Assembly (NCBI GenBank): GCA_033002965.1
Contig: JAURVB010014573.1
Location: forward strand, 109,278-173,277
Length of the DNA stretch: 64,000 nt
Direction of reading: 5' to 3'
Origin: Piper betle
Lineage: Eukaryota > Streptophyta > Magnoliopsida > Piperales > Piperaceae
The position numbers and the translations under genes were made by a program. Below are positions 34,805 through 46,939 of the stretch, in pieces (the first letter of the stretch is position 1; each line of letters begins with the position of its first letter). A model generated the notes under the pieces. The model saw only the letters and a program-made list of their open reading frames with translations, did no database searches and was not told the origin of the DNA.

Positions 34805-35761
34805 GTACCATATTTTCTAAAAAAATTATCGAGTTTTTTGAGGTTGTGATGAAATGTAAAGCACGTGATGAAATGTAAATCACTTCATTGTATCCCCTAA
34901 TATCATGGACTTTTTTTTATAATAAAATTCATAAATTCATATTAGGATGGGGGTTTCTTACCTTTTTTTTAATGAAGAAGAATAGCATTTTACTTGCACT
35001 ATGTCTCACCAAATCACCACATCTTGTCCTGCCGCAGCTTGGGAGTTGGCTGAGATGGAACATTTCCTAGAGAAGGGAAGAGAGAGGGGAAGGAGAAAAA
35101 TTGGGGGTGGGAGAGAGGGGAGGAAAGAGGGGAGGGGCAACCAGGTGGATTGGGGGGCAATAGGCAGGTAGAGGCAACTTGGTCGAGGGTGACGGCTGGG
35201 GGAGGGAGTGGGCGGATAAAATATATATTATTTTTATATTTAGTTAATATGTAAACATATATTAACTATATATTACCTATGTGTATTAATTATTTTATAT
35301 GTATATGTTATATATGTTAAAATATGTTATATATATTATCTTAGTAATATTTTATGGTTAAAAATATTGGCTTGATTGTTAATTTGAATTAAATATTCAT
35401 ATAATTGGTAGGTATTGTGTAAAATAATTATTTATATTAATATTTGCTTGTGCTTTGTGGGTTCCAAGCTTGGATAGAGGAGATGCGCTAGTGTCAAGAA
35501 AAGCATTCAGCCATAAAAACTTTTGCCATATGTAATTACATAGATCCTAATTTAGAGTCCATGTCCCCAACACCTTTTTGGTAGATCTCTCTGGGATCTC
35601 GCTTTTTGGAAAATATATTGTGAATTTGACTTTCTCATTCAATAGATATAATTCTTTTATTGTGAGTTACCTACTGATGAATGTATTATGTAAATTTGTT
35701 TGCAACTTTTTGGTTCTAAAATATTCTAGGTGGCACTGTTCCATGGGCTAATGTTATGCAG
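34805..35761 (+). other. ATM intron 25
   Basis: It contains a G/A-rich stretch (35070-35215) and an AT-rich stretch (35215-35460). No mobile element ends are visible. Confidence 0.5.
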
Positions 35762-35866
35762 GGTTCAAGGCTTTCCCAGGCCTTAGCAGTATTGCATGAG
35801 CTCAAGTCTCTTAGTCTTGGGACACAGGAACAACAAACAGGATCATATCTTTTCTCTCTTGGGAGG
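35762..35866 (+). CDS. ATM: ATM exon 26
   Basis: Acceptor ATGCAG. Reads GSRLSQALAVLHELKSLSLG, aligning with the family's GTRFSHAAASLHEFK. Phase 0 both sides, donor GTGAGT. Confidence 0.92.
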
Positions 35867-36396
35867 GTGAGTTTTTGAAGTTATATTTGTCGACTTTTTC
35901 TTTCATCTTAATGTATTCCACAGTATAATCCTTTCAATTTATCACCATAATGATGTTAGTACTTCTCTTCCCATGTTTACATGTGTGCACATGGAAAGAT
36001 GGATTAGGTAAGTAATCCTCAGGAAAGTGTAGAAGACATTGTCTATGGGTTGTAGAAAACAGAAAAAAGTAACAAATCATGAAAACCTTATTAGTTGTAA
36101 CTCTCTCTTCTCCTTCTCCCGTACCCATTTTCTGCCATATTATCTGTCTATACTCCCTTAATTGGCACCTCTCATTTCCTGTTCATTTGGAGCAGCCTTC
36201 CTTTTCTTGTTACAGCTTGAGTCAATTATTGGTCTAAAATGCATGTCATATTGGCACTGCCCTGGGAAATGCATTAAGTATGATGGCCATAGTATTCTAC
36301 TTCCATTTATCAATTATGGAACTGAAAAACTGGAGCTTGTTTCATGAGTGGTTCCTGTACCACTTTGAATAAAAACTAATGTTTACATTATGACAG

Positions 36397-36548
36397 CTTG
36401 AGGAAGCAAAGCTCTTACGAGCTCAAGGGCAGCAAGAGATGGCCATCAATCTTGCAAAATACATTCTACATCACCATGAAATGAAAGATGAAACCTCCAA
36501 TGTGTATCGCCTAGTTGGGAAGTGGTTGACAGAGATGGGATCGAGCAA
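36397..36548 (+). CDS. ATM: ATM exon 27
   Basis: Acceptor TGACAG. Reads LEEAKLLRAQGQQEMAINLA and VYRLVGKWLTEMGS. Phase 2 end before GTACTA. Confidence 0.94.
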
Positions 36549-36648
36549 GTACTATTGACATTATTCTGTCTATAGAACTTCATTAATGCTTAAAAAGAAA
36601 TCATTATTGGAAAATTTTGACTTGTTCTATGTATGATGGCTACAACAG

Positions 36649-36850
36649 TTCCAGGACAATTTTGGAACGGTATCTTAAACAAGCTGTCGAACTTGTGAAC
36701 CAAAGTGAGGGCAGTGGCCAAAAAAGTGTTGAGAGAAAATGTCAGACATATTACCATCTAGCTCATTATGCTGATGCTCTCTTCCGGAGTTATGAGGAAA
36801 GGCTTGCTTCAAGTGAGTGGCAAGCAGCCATGAGACTGAGAAGACACAAG
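36649..36850 (+). CDS. ATM: ATM exon 28
   Basis: Acceptor CAACAG. Reads SRTILERYLKQAVELV and YYHLAHYADALFRSYEERLA. Phase 0 end before GTATAA. Confidence 0.95.
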
Positions 36851-36923
36851 GTATAATTGGAAAGAATCAGTTGTCAAAGATTAATGAAATTCATATTCCA
36901 TATTAAATTTGTTGATAATGTAG

Positions 36924-36968
36924 ACTAAAGAGTTGGAGGCGCTCATAAAAAGGCTGACAAGTTCAAAG
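36924..36968 (+). CDS. ATM: ATM exon 29
   Basis: Acceptor ATGTAG. Encodes TKELEALIKRLTSSK. Phase 0 both sides, donor GTTATC. Confidence 0.92.
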
Positions 36969-37052
36969 GTTATCTTATTGATGACACATTACTAAAACAG
37001 TCCATTGGTCTATTCTTGAATATTTGAGTTACTCCTTTGGGGTGTTTCATAG

Positions 37053-37136
37053 GCTGAGAAGACTGACTATTCAGTGAAAATCCAAGAGTTGCAAAAGCAG
37101 CTTTCAATCGACAAAGAAGAAGCGGAAAGATTGCAG
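37053..37136 (+). CDS. ATM: ATM exon 30
   Basis: Acceptor TCATAG. Reads AEKTDYSVKIQELQKQLSID, the coiled segment before KEEAERLQ. Phase 0 both sides, donor GTATCT. Confidence 0.94.
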
Positions 37137-37390
37137 GTATCTTTCTCGGTGATGGTTGTTGTGCAGTTCACTAAGTGAGCCCTAGTTTCAAGCCTATTGA
37201 TTATTATTACTGGACATATCAAACTGGTGGAGTTGACATGCTCGCGTCGTCCTTCTTGCTAAACCAACTAAAGTTGGTTTACAACCAAATAGTGAAATTT
37301 GAATGTTGGGAAGAAAGTGTAATTCAATGTATGCACTGTCATGTAGTCTTTGCTGCTGGAATTTAATATATAAACTTTACTACTTCACAG

Positions 37391-37474
37391 GATGACAGGG
37401 ATCATTTTCTTGATGTCGCATTGACAGGATACCAACGTTGTTTGGTTGCAGGGGACAGATATGATCTGAGAGTG
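37391..37474 (+). CDS. ATM: ATM exon 31
   Basis: Acceptor TCACAG. Reads DDRDHFLDVALTGYQRCLVA. Phase 0 both sides, donor GTATAA. Confidence 0.93.
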
Positions 37475-38060
37475 GTATAAACTTGGTTTATTGTTTATAG
37501 AACATGTATATGTTTATTATAAGTATTGCATTATTTGGATTCTTTTTGAGACAATATTTGCTAGTTTCTTATTTATTCTTCAGTAAGACCCAAAGAAGCA
37601 CGTATGGAGAAAAATTCACCCACATCACTCAATTTGTATAAATAAACTATGTTGAGCTCTTTTTTTCCTGCCTAACATGAAATTGGATCAATCATAAATA
37701 GGCGGTATCCACATCAGCATGGTCGCAAAAATTGACAAGTATTTTGTGTGCTGACTCACAAAAAATGCTGTATTTTTTGACAACGATCAATGACGGTGAT
37801 ATTGAATTGTTGACTCCTTGGAATTTTATTGTATGTATTTTCCACTCAAGTAATGGAAAAGTTACATTTTTTATATTTTTAGCAAGAATATCGGGGCAGA
37901 ATATAAGCTGCAATAAGGTTATAGGCTGAAAAAAAATGCTAAAATATTATGTGTCTGTTTGTACATTAGCTTGTTGAAGACATAAGATTGTAATGTATCC
38001 CTTTGGATGATAGATAAGAGCACTTCCAAGTCAAGTAATCTCTCATCTGCTTGTTTTTAG

Positions 38061-38141
38061 GTATTTAGGTTGGTGTCTTTGTGGTTTAGCCTCTGTTCAA
38101 GATTGAATGTGATTAGGAGCATGCTTGAGGCTGTCAAGGAG
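38061..38141 (+). CDS. ATM: ATM exon 32
   Basis: Acceptor TTTTAG. Reads VFRLVSLWFSLCSRLNVI. Phase 0 both sides, donor GTGAGA. Confidence 0.93.
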
Positions 38142-38453
38142 GTGAGATGCGACTATTTATTTTGCTGCACATTCTTCCTCGGTGAATCTCAATTAGTTGA
38201 TAGGGACAATTTTGTCTCCCTACATTTCGGTCCCAAATAATTTGATAATGATGCCAAAAGCGTGTCACCTGTATTGACAAAATGATTGAAAAGTTTTGAA
38301 CAATTATCTTCATATGAACTTTATTCTTGAAATATGAGTATTCTTCTGGTTATGTTAACTACTTATTTCTTGCATTACTTGATACTGATGGATTCGTTCT
38401 TTATTTTTGTGGTGGTTATAGTTTGCTAACTTTACCAAGAAGGGTGTTTGCAG

Positions 38454-38543
38454 ATTCAGTCATACAAATTTTTGCCTTTGGTTTATCAAATTGCATCTAG
38501 AATGGGTAGCTCAAAGGACAGTAATGAGTCGCATAAATTCCAG
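38454..38543 (+). CDS. ATM: ATM exon 33
   Basis: Acceptor TTGCAG. Reads IQSYKFLPLVYQIASRMGSS, the conserved end of FAT. Phase 0 both sides, donor GTGTAG. Confidence 0.95.
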
Positions 38544-38629
38544 GTGTAGATATAGAAAGGCAGTCTTTTACTGAAAGAAATGTTACAAAGTACTGAGTGT
38601 TTTAATCCATCATGTTTTTGTGTTTGCAG

Positions 38630-38692
38630 TATGCTTTAGTATCACTTGTGAAGAAAATGGCCTGGGAACACCCATATCATACTATTTTTCAG
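38630..38692 (+). CDS. ATM: ATM exon 34
   Basis: Acceptor TTGCAG. Reads YALVSLVKKMAWEHPYHTIF, with the PIKK HPYHT signature. Phase 0 both sides, donor GTATTG. Confidence 0.95.
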
Positions 38693-38767
38693 GTATTGAA
38701 AAGGGCAATTATTGGTGACTTGATGTTTTCCCATGACTTGTCAAGCTATTATGTGTTTTCTCTGCAG

Positions 38768-38908
38768 TTACTTGCTTTGGCTAATGGAGATCGAGTGAAG
38801 GACAAACAGCGAAGTAGAAATTCCTTTGTGGTTGACATGGAAAAGAAGTCTGCAGCCGAAAATCTGTTGAAGGAATTATCTGCCTTCCACGGGAATAGGA
38901 TAATGCAG
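38768..38908 (+). CDS. ATM: ATM exon 35
   Basis: Acceptor CTGCAG. Reads LLALANGDRVKDKQRSRNSF. Phase 0 both sides, donor GTATTT. Confidence 0.95.
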
Positions 38909-39017
38909 GTATTTTCTTCCATTTTACAATGTAGATATAATTTTATGCCAATGCATTTTATTGGAGTTCATGATTTGTTGATTTGCATATATGATGACTG
39001 TGTTCTTGATATCATAG

Positions 39018-39074
39018 ATGAAGCAGATGGTGGAAACGTATATTAAGCTCGCTGAACTGGAGACAAAAAAAGAG
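39018..39074 (+). CDS. ATM: ATM exon 36
   Basis: Acceptor TCATAG. Encodes MKQMVETYIKLAELETKKE. Phase 0 both sides, donor GTTAGT. Confidence 0.93.
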
Positions 39075-40039
39075 GTTAGTTGGAAGATGCTACTGTAGGA
39101 AGTGCTATTCTCTATCCCGGAGATTGCTGTCTGTTAGAATACATTCTCTATTTAGTAGATATTAATATTTAGTTGAAGTTTATTTTTAGATATTATTAGC
39201 TTAACAATAAGCCAATGTGATAGGCACATTTGCTCTTACTCTGTATAACACTTGCTGAACCAAATCTAACCTACTTAAACGGGATTTGATGTATTATAAT
39301 GGATTTTGTAAACTATGAATTATTTACACATAAAAACCAAAATTTAACTGATACACGTGCAGCTCCTACCCCAGTAGCATCCGCAGCGGAAGTGCAGCAA
39401 ATTTGTCACCCTTCCCCCTTATCCCTCTCCCTCCCACTTCTGCTATTTGAGATATGTTGGCAATACACCACGACATATTGCCGATATTGGCAACTAGATC
39501 GCAGGTGACTTTCGTGTCGCCCACTTGCCGATACCGATATGTCGGGTGACATATCGCACTATTGAAAACCTTGGTTTGAACCCTAACATTATGCTCTTAC
39601 TTTACACCACCAAAAGGGTATTGTATTGGTTTTGCATGTGTTCTTTCTTTTTGATTTTGTTTTTTTGCTTCATAGTAGTACCACATTACCCAAATGGATC
39701 GAGAAGTTTCTTCATCTACAAATATACAGCCCAGCCTACCTAATTTGAACTACAATACAATTTCCTCAAATCTGGTACAATATTAGATCGTATACCGGAT
39801 AGATTTGTCATACTGGCAAGGTTTCAATAAATACTGGAGGCATTCAATTGGGTTCAGTGCAACCTTATCTAATGTCAGACCGGATGTCCCGATACCCGGT
39901 AGTACCGGGTCAGACCGGCCGGTTCAATTTATAAGGTGGAAGATTAAGAAAAAATTATAATTCGAACTTAAGTAAAATACTAAAGTGAAATAAATTCTAA
40001 TAGCTATGAGAAGTTACAGATGAAGTCTAGTATACTAAG

Positions 40040-43000
40040 GTTCATGAAGGTGACAAAATCTGGCTTTTTGGTGCTCTAGTCTCCTACCATATATCGAGAA
40101 ATGACTATGACGAGGTTTTTAATTCCCATGGTGATTGGCTTTTTTATCCTGGAAGACATTGGTATATAGGCAGAGCTATTTCTCACAGGTCTCTTCAGAT
40201 CCTTTTCTACCGGTCTCCCCTCATACATTTTTTCATCACTTATTGGCAAACAATGAGCTTCTGTTTTGACGCAGGAAATTAGCAAAAAGAGAATCAAAGC
40301 AGCAATGTTTAGCTTCCTGCATTTAACATAGCTCCTAGCCCATATGGTTTTATCAAAGAATTCTTAGTGTTCTATTGGAATTTTGTTCAAGAAAGCTTGT
40401 TTTTTCCATGAATCACTTTTTTGAGAAAGAGAAGCTTCAGGCCCTTAATTAGTATTTTATCTCTGTAAACCATAAAACTTTAGATGCCAAATTATTTAAT
40501 TGCTTTAGCCCTATCTTGCTTGGCAATTTTATTTTTAAATACATCTCCAAAATTGAGGCGCTTTGGCCTTCCCCTATTTTGCTTTCCTTGATTAGTCTAA
40601 ATTGGTTGGCTTTCTTGAATGATAGGTTGATTCATGAGAATATTTTTTTCTTTTCCATGAATTGCTCAATAACTTTCACTGTCGGGTGGTGTCTAAAAGG
40701 TTATGCGTATCAGGTTGATTGGAAAAAGATCTTTTATAAAGTTAAGATTTTTCTTAATCTAACCTTACATGAGCTGAATTTCCCCAAGACTTAGATTCCT
40801 TGGATCCCCGTACGTGTCTCCACTCCATCCTTCAATATCATGATAAATAGTTGTAACTTGGTTCTTTCAGATCAATAGTAGTTGTCGATAAGGTTGTGCC
40901 TTTTCACTACTTGTCTTTATTCTTTGTATGAAAGTGCTTCATGTCATGCTTGTAGCTATTAGATGGACGTATTTGTCTTCCGTCATGAGGATTGCTCTCA
41001 AAATCTCTCATTTATTATTTGTGATGAGCTCATGATTTTCTCAAGTAACTGTCTTTAGTCAGCCTATGGTGCACAGTTGTGCTCGGGAGGCAACCTGTAA
41101 TGAGATTTAGCAAGAAACAGGCCTATGCATACTAAAGCTTCAACAAAAGCAATAGGAAGAAGAACAAGTATGGTAGTAGCAATAGTAAAATTGAGTTCTC
41201 ATTTCTCAATCAAGTTCTTTCTAAAATTATAAGCCAGCTTGACACTTATATATCTATATATTAAAGACTCAATTCCCCCATAGGACCCTACTAAGTACGT
41301 AATAGAGACTCAACCACATAATAAGTGAGAAATTAATATAACATTGCTCTGCATCAGCCTGGCATATGAAATCTCCCTTACAAGATTTTGGCACCTTCTC
41401 GCGGCACAAAGCAAATACTACAAAAAACACTATTTTCTTCTCTCATACCTACAACTATGAAGAGGATATTGCTGGCTTATTTTGCTACCGCATCAATGTG
41501 CTCCCACTGACTACTTCGGTTTTCTTCTTAGTTCTAAAAAGTTCTATTCTATGTGTATCCCTCTCACTAAAAAGATCAAAGCCAAGATCCAAGCGTGGAA
41601 AACTAGTCTTTTGACTTATGTCAGTCACCTTGAACTTGTAAAATTTGTCTTTAATCACGTCTCTTTATTGGGTCTCCACTTTCAAATGCCTCAAGCATAT
41701 TTAAAGTTCATTGTTAAGTTGTTTTCAACTTTCTCGAGAAGAGGGAACCCTGATAGCAACGGCTTTCACAATATAAATTGGAATTGCATTTGCAAATTCT
41801 TACCCATGTATCCTCTTGGCCCATAATGCCATGCACAAAGAAAGCTTAATCAAGCCCGCATTGTTAACTTCAAAAATATCCAAAGACCATGGGGTTTAGT
41901 AACATTCAAACAAACTTGGAACTGTGTGTACTAGTTTTGGATTCTCTCATGGAGAATAGTTTTTTATGACTGATTTTATAGAGTTGGCAATGGAAGGAGC
42001 CATGCTTGACCCTTGGCTTAGCCAATACTCCTTTCCAGGTTTCAGTAATAAAAAAACTTGCTAATCTCAAAAAGAATATCTTTGACATTTCCGCATAATC
42101 CATTATTGAAGGTTCTTGAGTCATCATAGGAGAGGCCACTATTGTTGAGGAAGTCCTATGAATGCTAATCCAAAATATCGTGTGTCAAATGTTGGAGATG
42201 GTGTTGGCTGGTTAAATCCTTTATGCAAATTTTCCTATAGGAGTTGTTGGAACTTCTTATGTCATACTTCCCAAAACGTGTCATGGCACCCTGTTTAGTT
42301 TAAACATCAAACAAACCATGATATTTTTAATGTTTGGCTAGTCATGTCTAATGACATTTTATTTTTCTTTAAGGTCTATTTAGTTGTCCTGAAATTACAT
42401 GAAATAAATATAAATTTTGGAGGTCATAATTTTTCTTGTGTTTGGATGTCTTGAAATTTAGTCAAAAGAAATTTCAATTTCAGTCAAAGTAAGTCTATGT
42501 AAAATTTTTAAAAACAACATTTTCTTACAAAAAACAAAATAAATTGGGGAAAATTTTTGGAGGCACATGCACATGGGAAGGAATATTTCTTTAATTTTCC
42601 AACTATTCAAACATATAAAGGAAATTTTTAAAATTTTCATGTCATTTCATCTCATTATATTTCTATTTCATATGAAAGTTTTTTTTATTTAGACTATTTT
42701 CATGTCAACCAAACGGACCCATAAGGTAAAATTTCATTAGAATCCACATAGGGTAAACTAGTACAAAGATAACAAAAATTTCAAAGCTAAGAAAAGAACA
42801 AGAACTGTAGGAGAGCACTTAACCCATAGGTGCTCTATGTGCGAGGGCACCCTTAAGTGTAAAGACTATTTGTTCTTCCAATGCTTATAGCAAACATGTT
42901 TTTCCATCTTATCCTCCAAAAACGTTACTTGCTCCACTAAATCTACACTCTTTGCCAATGTGATTAGATGGTTTGACTTTTTTCTCTCCCAAGTAAGGAT

Positions 43001-43300
43001 CAAAGAATCCTCCGAAAGCCTCTTTTCTTAAACTACATCCCTTCTATATGGTGTGGTGTGGAGTGCAACAAAAGGTTCTTCAATGCCTTAAAATGCTTCA
43101 AGGCTCACACGTCCTCCTTTACCTCCCCAGCCCAGCTTGCCTCAAAAACCTTAATTACAAGCACATAATCATTAATCATTTCCTTCTTTTTCTTTCCGGT
43201 GTTTGGATATTGCTAATCAAGTGTTCTCCTAAAGCTCTTGTTTTTCTCTTATCCTTGAAATTATATTTATCTTTGTTCTATCTTTTGGGGTATTAAATGA
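40040..43300 (+). mobile_element. LINE (L1-type) remnant, interrupted
   Basis: Pieces of an L1 reverse transcriptase appear in order. WLAFLNDRLIHENIFF near 40610 matches the RT block seen as QLAFIKGRLIHEN in relatives. A FADD-like position near 41020 is decayed. An RT thumb-like part with KKIKAKIQAWKTSLLTYVSH lies near 41570. Weak zf-RVT remnants are near 41990 and a possible T-rich 3' tail near 43250. An antisense LTR fragment splits it at 41066-41350. All frames are broken. Confidence 0.7.
41066..41350 (-). repeat. Antisense LTR fragment related to 25825-26212
   Basis: Read on the minus strand it shares ordered blocks with the 25.9-26.2 kb LTR: 'ttacgtacttagta', 'ttagaaagaacttgat', and 'gctaaatctcatt-caggttg-ctcccgag'. 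It splits the LINE in intron 36, so it inserted after the LINE. Confidence 0.65.
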
Positions 43301-43652
43301 TATTTATAACAGAAATCTAGCATTGAGTTGAACTCTTCTTTGGTGTCAAGGTAATTGAATTGCGTCTATGAGCCTAAGAAATAGTAATTCCAAAGAGAAT
43401 CCCCCTTTTCCTCATGGAAAAACTTCATAAGAAAACTTGTCCTACATCAATCTTCTTCAAATGCACACCTACTAGGTCGTAGGAGTCATGATGTTTCGGA
43501 TAATGACATGACACTGTGCATTAGTTCTCTTGTCAAAAAACATCAAGTAGTAACTTTGTGATATATCCTGCAACAAGTGACTGGAGAACTTTGATAATAT
43601 GTTTCCATATGTGATTACATCTGCAGCTTTGCTTATGGTATTGTTTGAACAG

Positions 43653-43712
43653 GACACCAATAAGAAAATTACATTGCCAAGAGAAATTCGTTGCCTTCAG
43701 CAGTTAGAACTG
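43653..43712 (+). CDS. ATM: ATM exon 37
   Basis: Acceptor GAACAG. Encodes DTNKKITLPREIRCLQQLEL, the lead into the kinase domain. Phase 0 both sides, donor GTAAAT. Confidence 0.94.
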
Positions 43713-44338
43713 GTAAATTTACTTGGTTGTTTAGTTTCTATTCTGTTGCAGTTGTTGTCAGGAAAACATGACCATAGTTTACACATACTCGATGCATAAT
43801 TGTCAAATTTGATCTACTTATTTATCTTTTATTATCTTACAAATTGATGGCTGGTTAAAAATCTTTTATATTATACACTGGCAATTGTGGCAAGTCCACT
43901 ACTCGACACATTTGCATGTGTCATGCATCGTGATATATCCAGAGATATTGACAAATCGGGGACAAATCGGTGATATATCCAAGATATATCGGCAACATTG
44001 AAGACATGAATTTTCCAAAAAAAAAAAAGATAAAAGATAAAAAAAATTACAGAGGAAGCAAAGAAAAAAAGACTTTCATACATAATTTAACTTGATATTA
44101 TGCTTTCTATTGTATTATCTTACCTAGATGTCAATAGTTGTGTGATTGCATGATTGCAAGGGCATATAAATTTGTTTAATTTGTGCTTATGAATATATTA
44201 TTTATGAAATTGTTGCTATTTGCATGTATTTGACTTTCATGGTAGATGCCATATCTCGCTTATGGACACTGATTGTAGAAATGTATTTGCTGACAACATT
44301 GCGTAAATCTTTGTATTACTAAGTTTGCATCTTGGCAG

Positions 44339-44433
44339 GTACCTGTAGTGACTGATAATTTGCCTGTGGACCATAGTTGCCAATATGTTGAAGGATCTTT
44401 TCCACACTTCACTTGTTTGTCAGATACTGTCAC
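44339..44433 (+). CDS. ATM: ATM exon 38
   Basis: Acceptor TGGCAG. Reads VPVVTDNLPVDHSCQYVEGS. Phase 2 end before GTATGT. Confidence 0.93.
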
Positions 44434-44521
44434 GTATGTGGTAGCATGAGTGTATTTTTTTCATATCTTATCTACATGAACATGGTTCAATATCTTTGTC
44501 CATATTTTTGTTGATGTACAG

Positions 44522-44630
44522 GATAATGAATGGCATAAATGCACCAAAAGTTGTGGAGTGCTTTGGTTCTAATGGTCAGAAGTATCGCCAACTTGCCAAA
44601 TCTGGAAATGATGACCTCCGACAAGATGCT
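44522..44630 (+). CDS. ATM: ATM exon 39 (ATP-binding lysine)
   Basis: Acceptor GTACAG. Reads IMNGINAPKVVECFGSNGQK and RQLAKSGNDDLRQDA. The Lys of LAKSGNDD corresponds to the ATP-contacting lysine of PIKKs. Phase 0 end before GTATAA. Confidence 0.96.
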
Positions 44631-45750
44631 GTATAAATTGATCTTTACATAATTACTTATGAATTATTTTTTCCCTCGGACTTCAGAATCTTCTTCCGAC
44701 TTCTTGTGTGGCTTTTGTTCTTTCTTTTCTAATCAGAGTTGTGTGTGGGTACATGGTAAAATCCTTCAAGAAACCATCATCTTGTCATTGAACATCTGGT
44801 TAGGTTAATTCAACCAGGGCTCATGTGATCTATGTATTAGTTTGGCTGATGAATATTGACCTCTCATTGATAGAGGCCAGGTGCATGTTAATTTGATGCG
44901 TTTCGCTTATATTTATCAAGTACCTGGGTTTGGTGTGGTTGGCAATTGGTATCCATTTTTTTCTCTGGTAATTAGTTAGGGGTGGGTGGTAATTGGTGTC
45001 CATTGGTTTAGTCTGGTCTTCCAGTAATAGCTTAAGCTTCTTGTAAATGTTATCTCCAATGTCAATGACTTGTCTTTAGTTCTACCAGTGGTCAATAAAG
45101 TTGCACATTATCAAAGATGGTCGTTATCATCAATGCTTTACTCCAGCTGGAATGGATTGCACCAATTGATCCCTCTCAACTTCTAAAAAGTGACTGAAAT
45201 ATGCCGAACAAAATGGATGCCCTTTCCCCAAATGGCTTTTTTGATAGTCCCGTAAAGGGACCATCACTGTCATTATACATCTTCTTCACTTATGGGATAA
45301 GCCTTATGAGAAAATGGTAGAATTAGATTTGGAACATATTATTTCTGTTAGGATACATAAATGATGAAGAAGGTATCCATAGATTAGCCTACTATGTGTA
45401 TTTATGGATATATGTACATAGAGACATCTTTTACAGATTGAATTCAAATTAGAAACCAAATAGCTACTGATTAGCTAACAATCAAAAACTAATTAACAGG
45501 AAAAATATATACACGCAAATATTGTGGACTAAGTCGAACCAGCATGAACCTTATAACAGTTTTGAGGTCATATACACCTAAAATTTGCTCTTTGTTTACC
45601 TCATTTTAAGTAGAATGAATAATTACCATGCATGATTGCCATCTACTTGTGTATTGTATTTTTTTACATGAATATTATTTTTTCTTTTTTAGAAATTAAT
45701 CCGAGATATTTGGAGTAATTCTAATTCATGATGCTAACTGGGTGGAGCAG
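44631..45750 (+). other. ATM intron 39
   Basis: This is a 1.1-kb intron with no exon and no clear mobile element; AT-rich with some repeat-like text around 45340-45560. Confidence 0.45.
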
Positions 45751-45840
45751 GTTATGGAACAGTTCTTTGGTTTGGTTAACACATTTCTCCTGAGTAATCG
45801 TGATACATGGAAAAGGAGATTAAGGATAAGAACATACAAG
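45751..45840 (+). CDS. ATM: ATM exon 40
   Basis: Acceptor GAGCAG. Reads VMEQFFGLVNTFLLSNRDTW. Phase 0 both sides, donor GTATTT. Confidence 0.95.
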
Positions 45841-46373
45841 GTATTTTACCACTAAGCATTAAAGGTATCTACTGTGTTTCGGAATTGGCCATATTCTGCT
45901 CTACGTAAAAAACGTGCAAGATTCGGAACATTTCTTAAAGTTAGTATAGTTACGGTGCTTTAAAATGATTAACTATTACTAAGTTGATAACCTTGTTCTC
46001 TTGATCGATACCATAATAACACGCGTTGTGTGCACAAAAATATATGATAAGTTGAACTTATCACCCTAAAGCATCACCTACCACAAATTGGTACCGGGCT
46101 TTTTCCAACCATGGGTGTGTTCATGTTGGGCAGTTTGATTGTTATCAATGTTGTTCATTTGACTACTTAATTGTTGTAAAGTTCATGGATAGCATTTTTA
46201 TCTGTGTTTGACTTTATCTTTGCCCTTGCACCAACCTGCCATAAGCATTTTATTAGAATTCTATTAAAGTTAGAAGACTATTAAAATACATTCTATTTAG
46301 TAGTATTCTAACACAATTTGATTACCACATCTGTATAGGTTTTGTTCTTTGTTACTAATTCTTGATCAAACAG

Positions 46374-46453
46374 GTTGTACCTTTTACCCCTAGTGCTGGA
46401 GTCCTTGAATGGGTTGATGGGACGATCCCACTTAGTGAATACCTGATTGGAAG
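46374..46453 (+). CDS. ATM: ATM exon 41
   Basis: Acceptor AAACAG. Reads VVPFTPSAGVLEWVDGTIPL, the PIKK segment VLEWVxGTxPL. Phase 2 end before GTATAG. Confidence 0.96.
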
Positions 46454-46540
46454 GTATAGCATGTTTGAGTATTACATAGTTTGACCTGATATTGTGTTAT
46501 TGACTACTCAACCTGGTTCTTCTAATTTATTTCTTTTCAG

Positions 46541-46619
46541 TCATAGGAATGGAGGAGCACATGGCCGATATGGGATCGGGGATTGGACATTTCTTCAGTG
46601 CCGTGAATACATGACAAGT
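46541..46619 (+). CDS. ATM: ATM exon 42
   Basis: Acceptor TTTCAG. Reads NGGAHGRYGIGDWTFLQCRE. The end at donor GTTTGT (phase 0) is chosen because the next exon then reads EKDKRKSF. Confidence 0.93.
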
Positions 46620-46701
46620 GTTTGTATCATTTAAGCAGTTTGTATATAAATTGGTTAAGATGTTTTGCTCCGTTTGTCTCTTAATTTGGTTTCACATGCA
46701 G

Positions 46702-46748
46702 GAAAAGGATAAGCGCAAGTCGTTTGAAAAAGTATGTGACAATTTTAG
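46702..46748 (+). CDS. ATM: ATM exon 43
   Basis: Acceptor ATGCAG. Encodes EKDKRKSFEKVCDNF. Phase 2 end before GTATTA. Confidence 0.93.
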
Positions 46749-46839
46749 GTATTATTTCCTTTCTTCTTGATTATTTTCTTGGGTTAGCTGGTGTGGTTGT
46801 ACAATTTGACTGTTCTCTGACATGAAATAACTTGTATAG

Positions 46840-46939
46840 GCCTGTCATGCATCATTTTTTCTTGGAGAGGTACCTGCAGCCACCCCAATGGTTTGAGAAA
46901 AGATTGTCCTACACAAGAAGTGTAGCAGCTAGCTCAATG
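46840..46939 (+). CDS. ATM: ATM exon 44
   Basis: Acceptor TATAG. Reads PVMHHFFLERYLQPPQWFEK and YTRSVAASSM. Phase 0 end before GTGCTT. Confidence 0.95.

Larger units (their letters stand above)
19070..39074 (+). other. ATM: ATM solenoid end and FAT domain block, exons 14-36
   Basis: Exons 14-16 cover the end of the solenoid. Exons 17-36 cover the FAT domain, the helical clamp around the kinase, beginning VYWLSIDYLVVA in exon 17. The block holds three problems: the exon 15/16 phase mismatch, the GG acceptor before exon 21, and the frameshift in exon 22. From exon 23 onward the frame is continuous. Introns after exons 15, 24 and 36 are enlarged by retroelements. Confidence 0.88.
39075..43652 (+). 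other. ATM intron 36 (4.6 kb)
   Basis: The intron is filled by LINE remnants (40040-43300) interrupted by an antisense LTR fragment (41066-41350). Bases 39075-40040 hold unassigned repeat-like sequence with 'gccgatattgg' and 'ataccgatatgtcgg' type motifs. No exon is recognised. Confidence 0.6.
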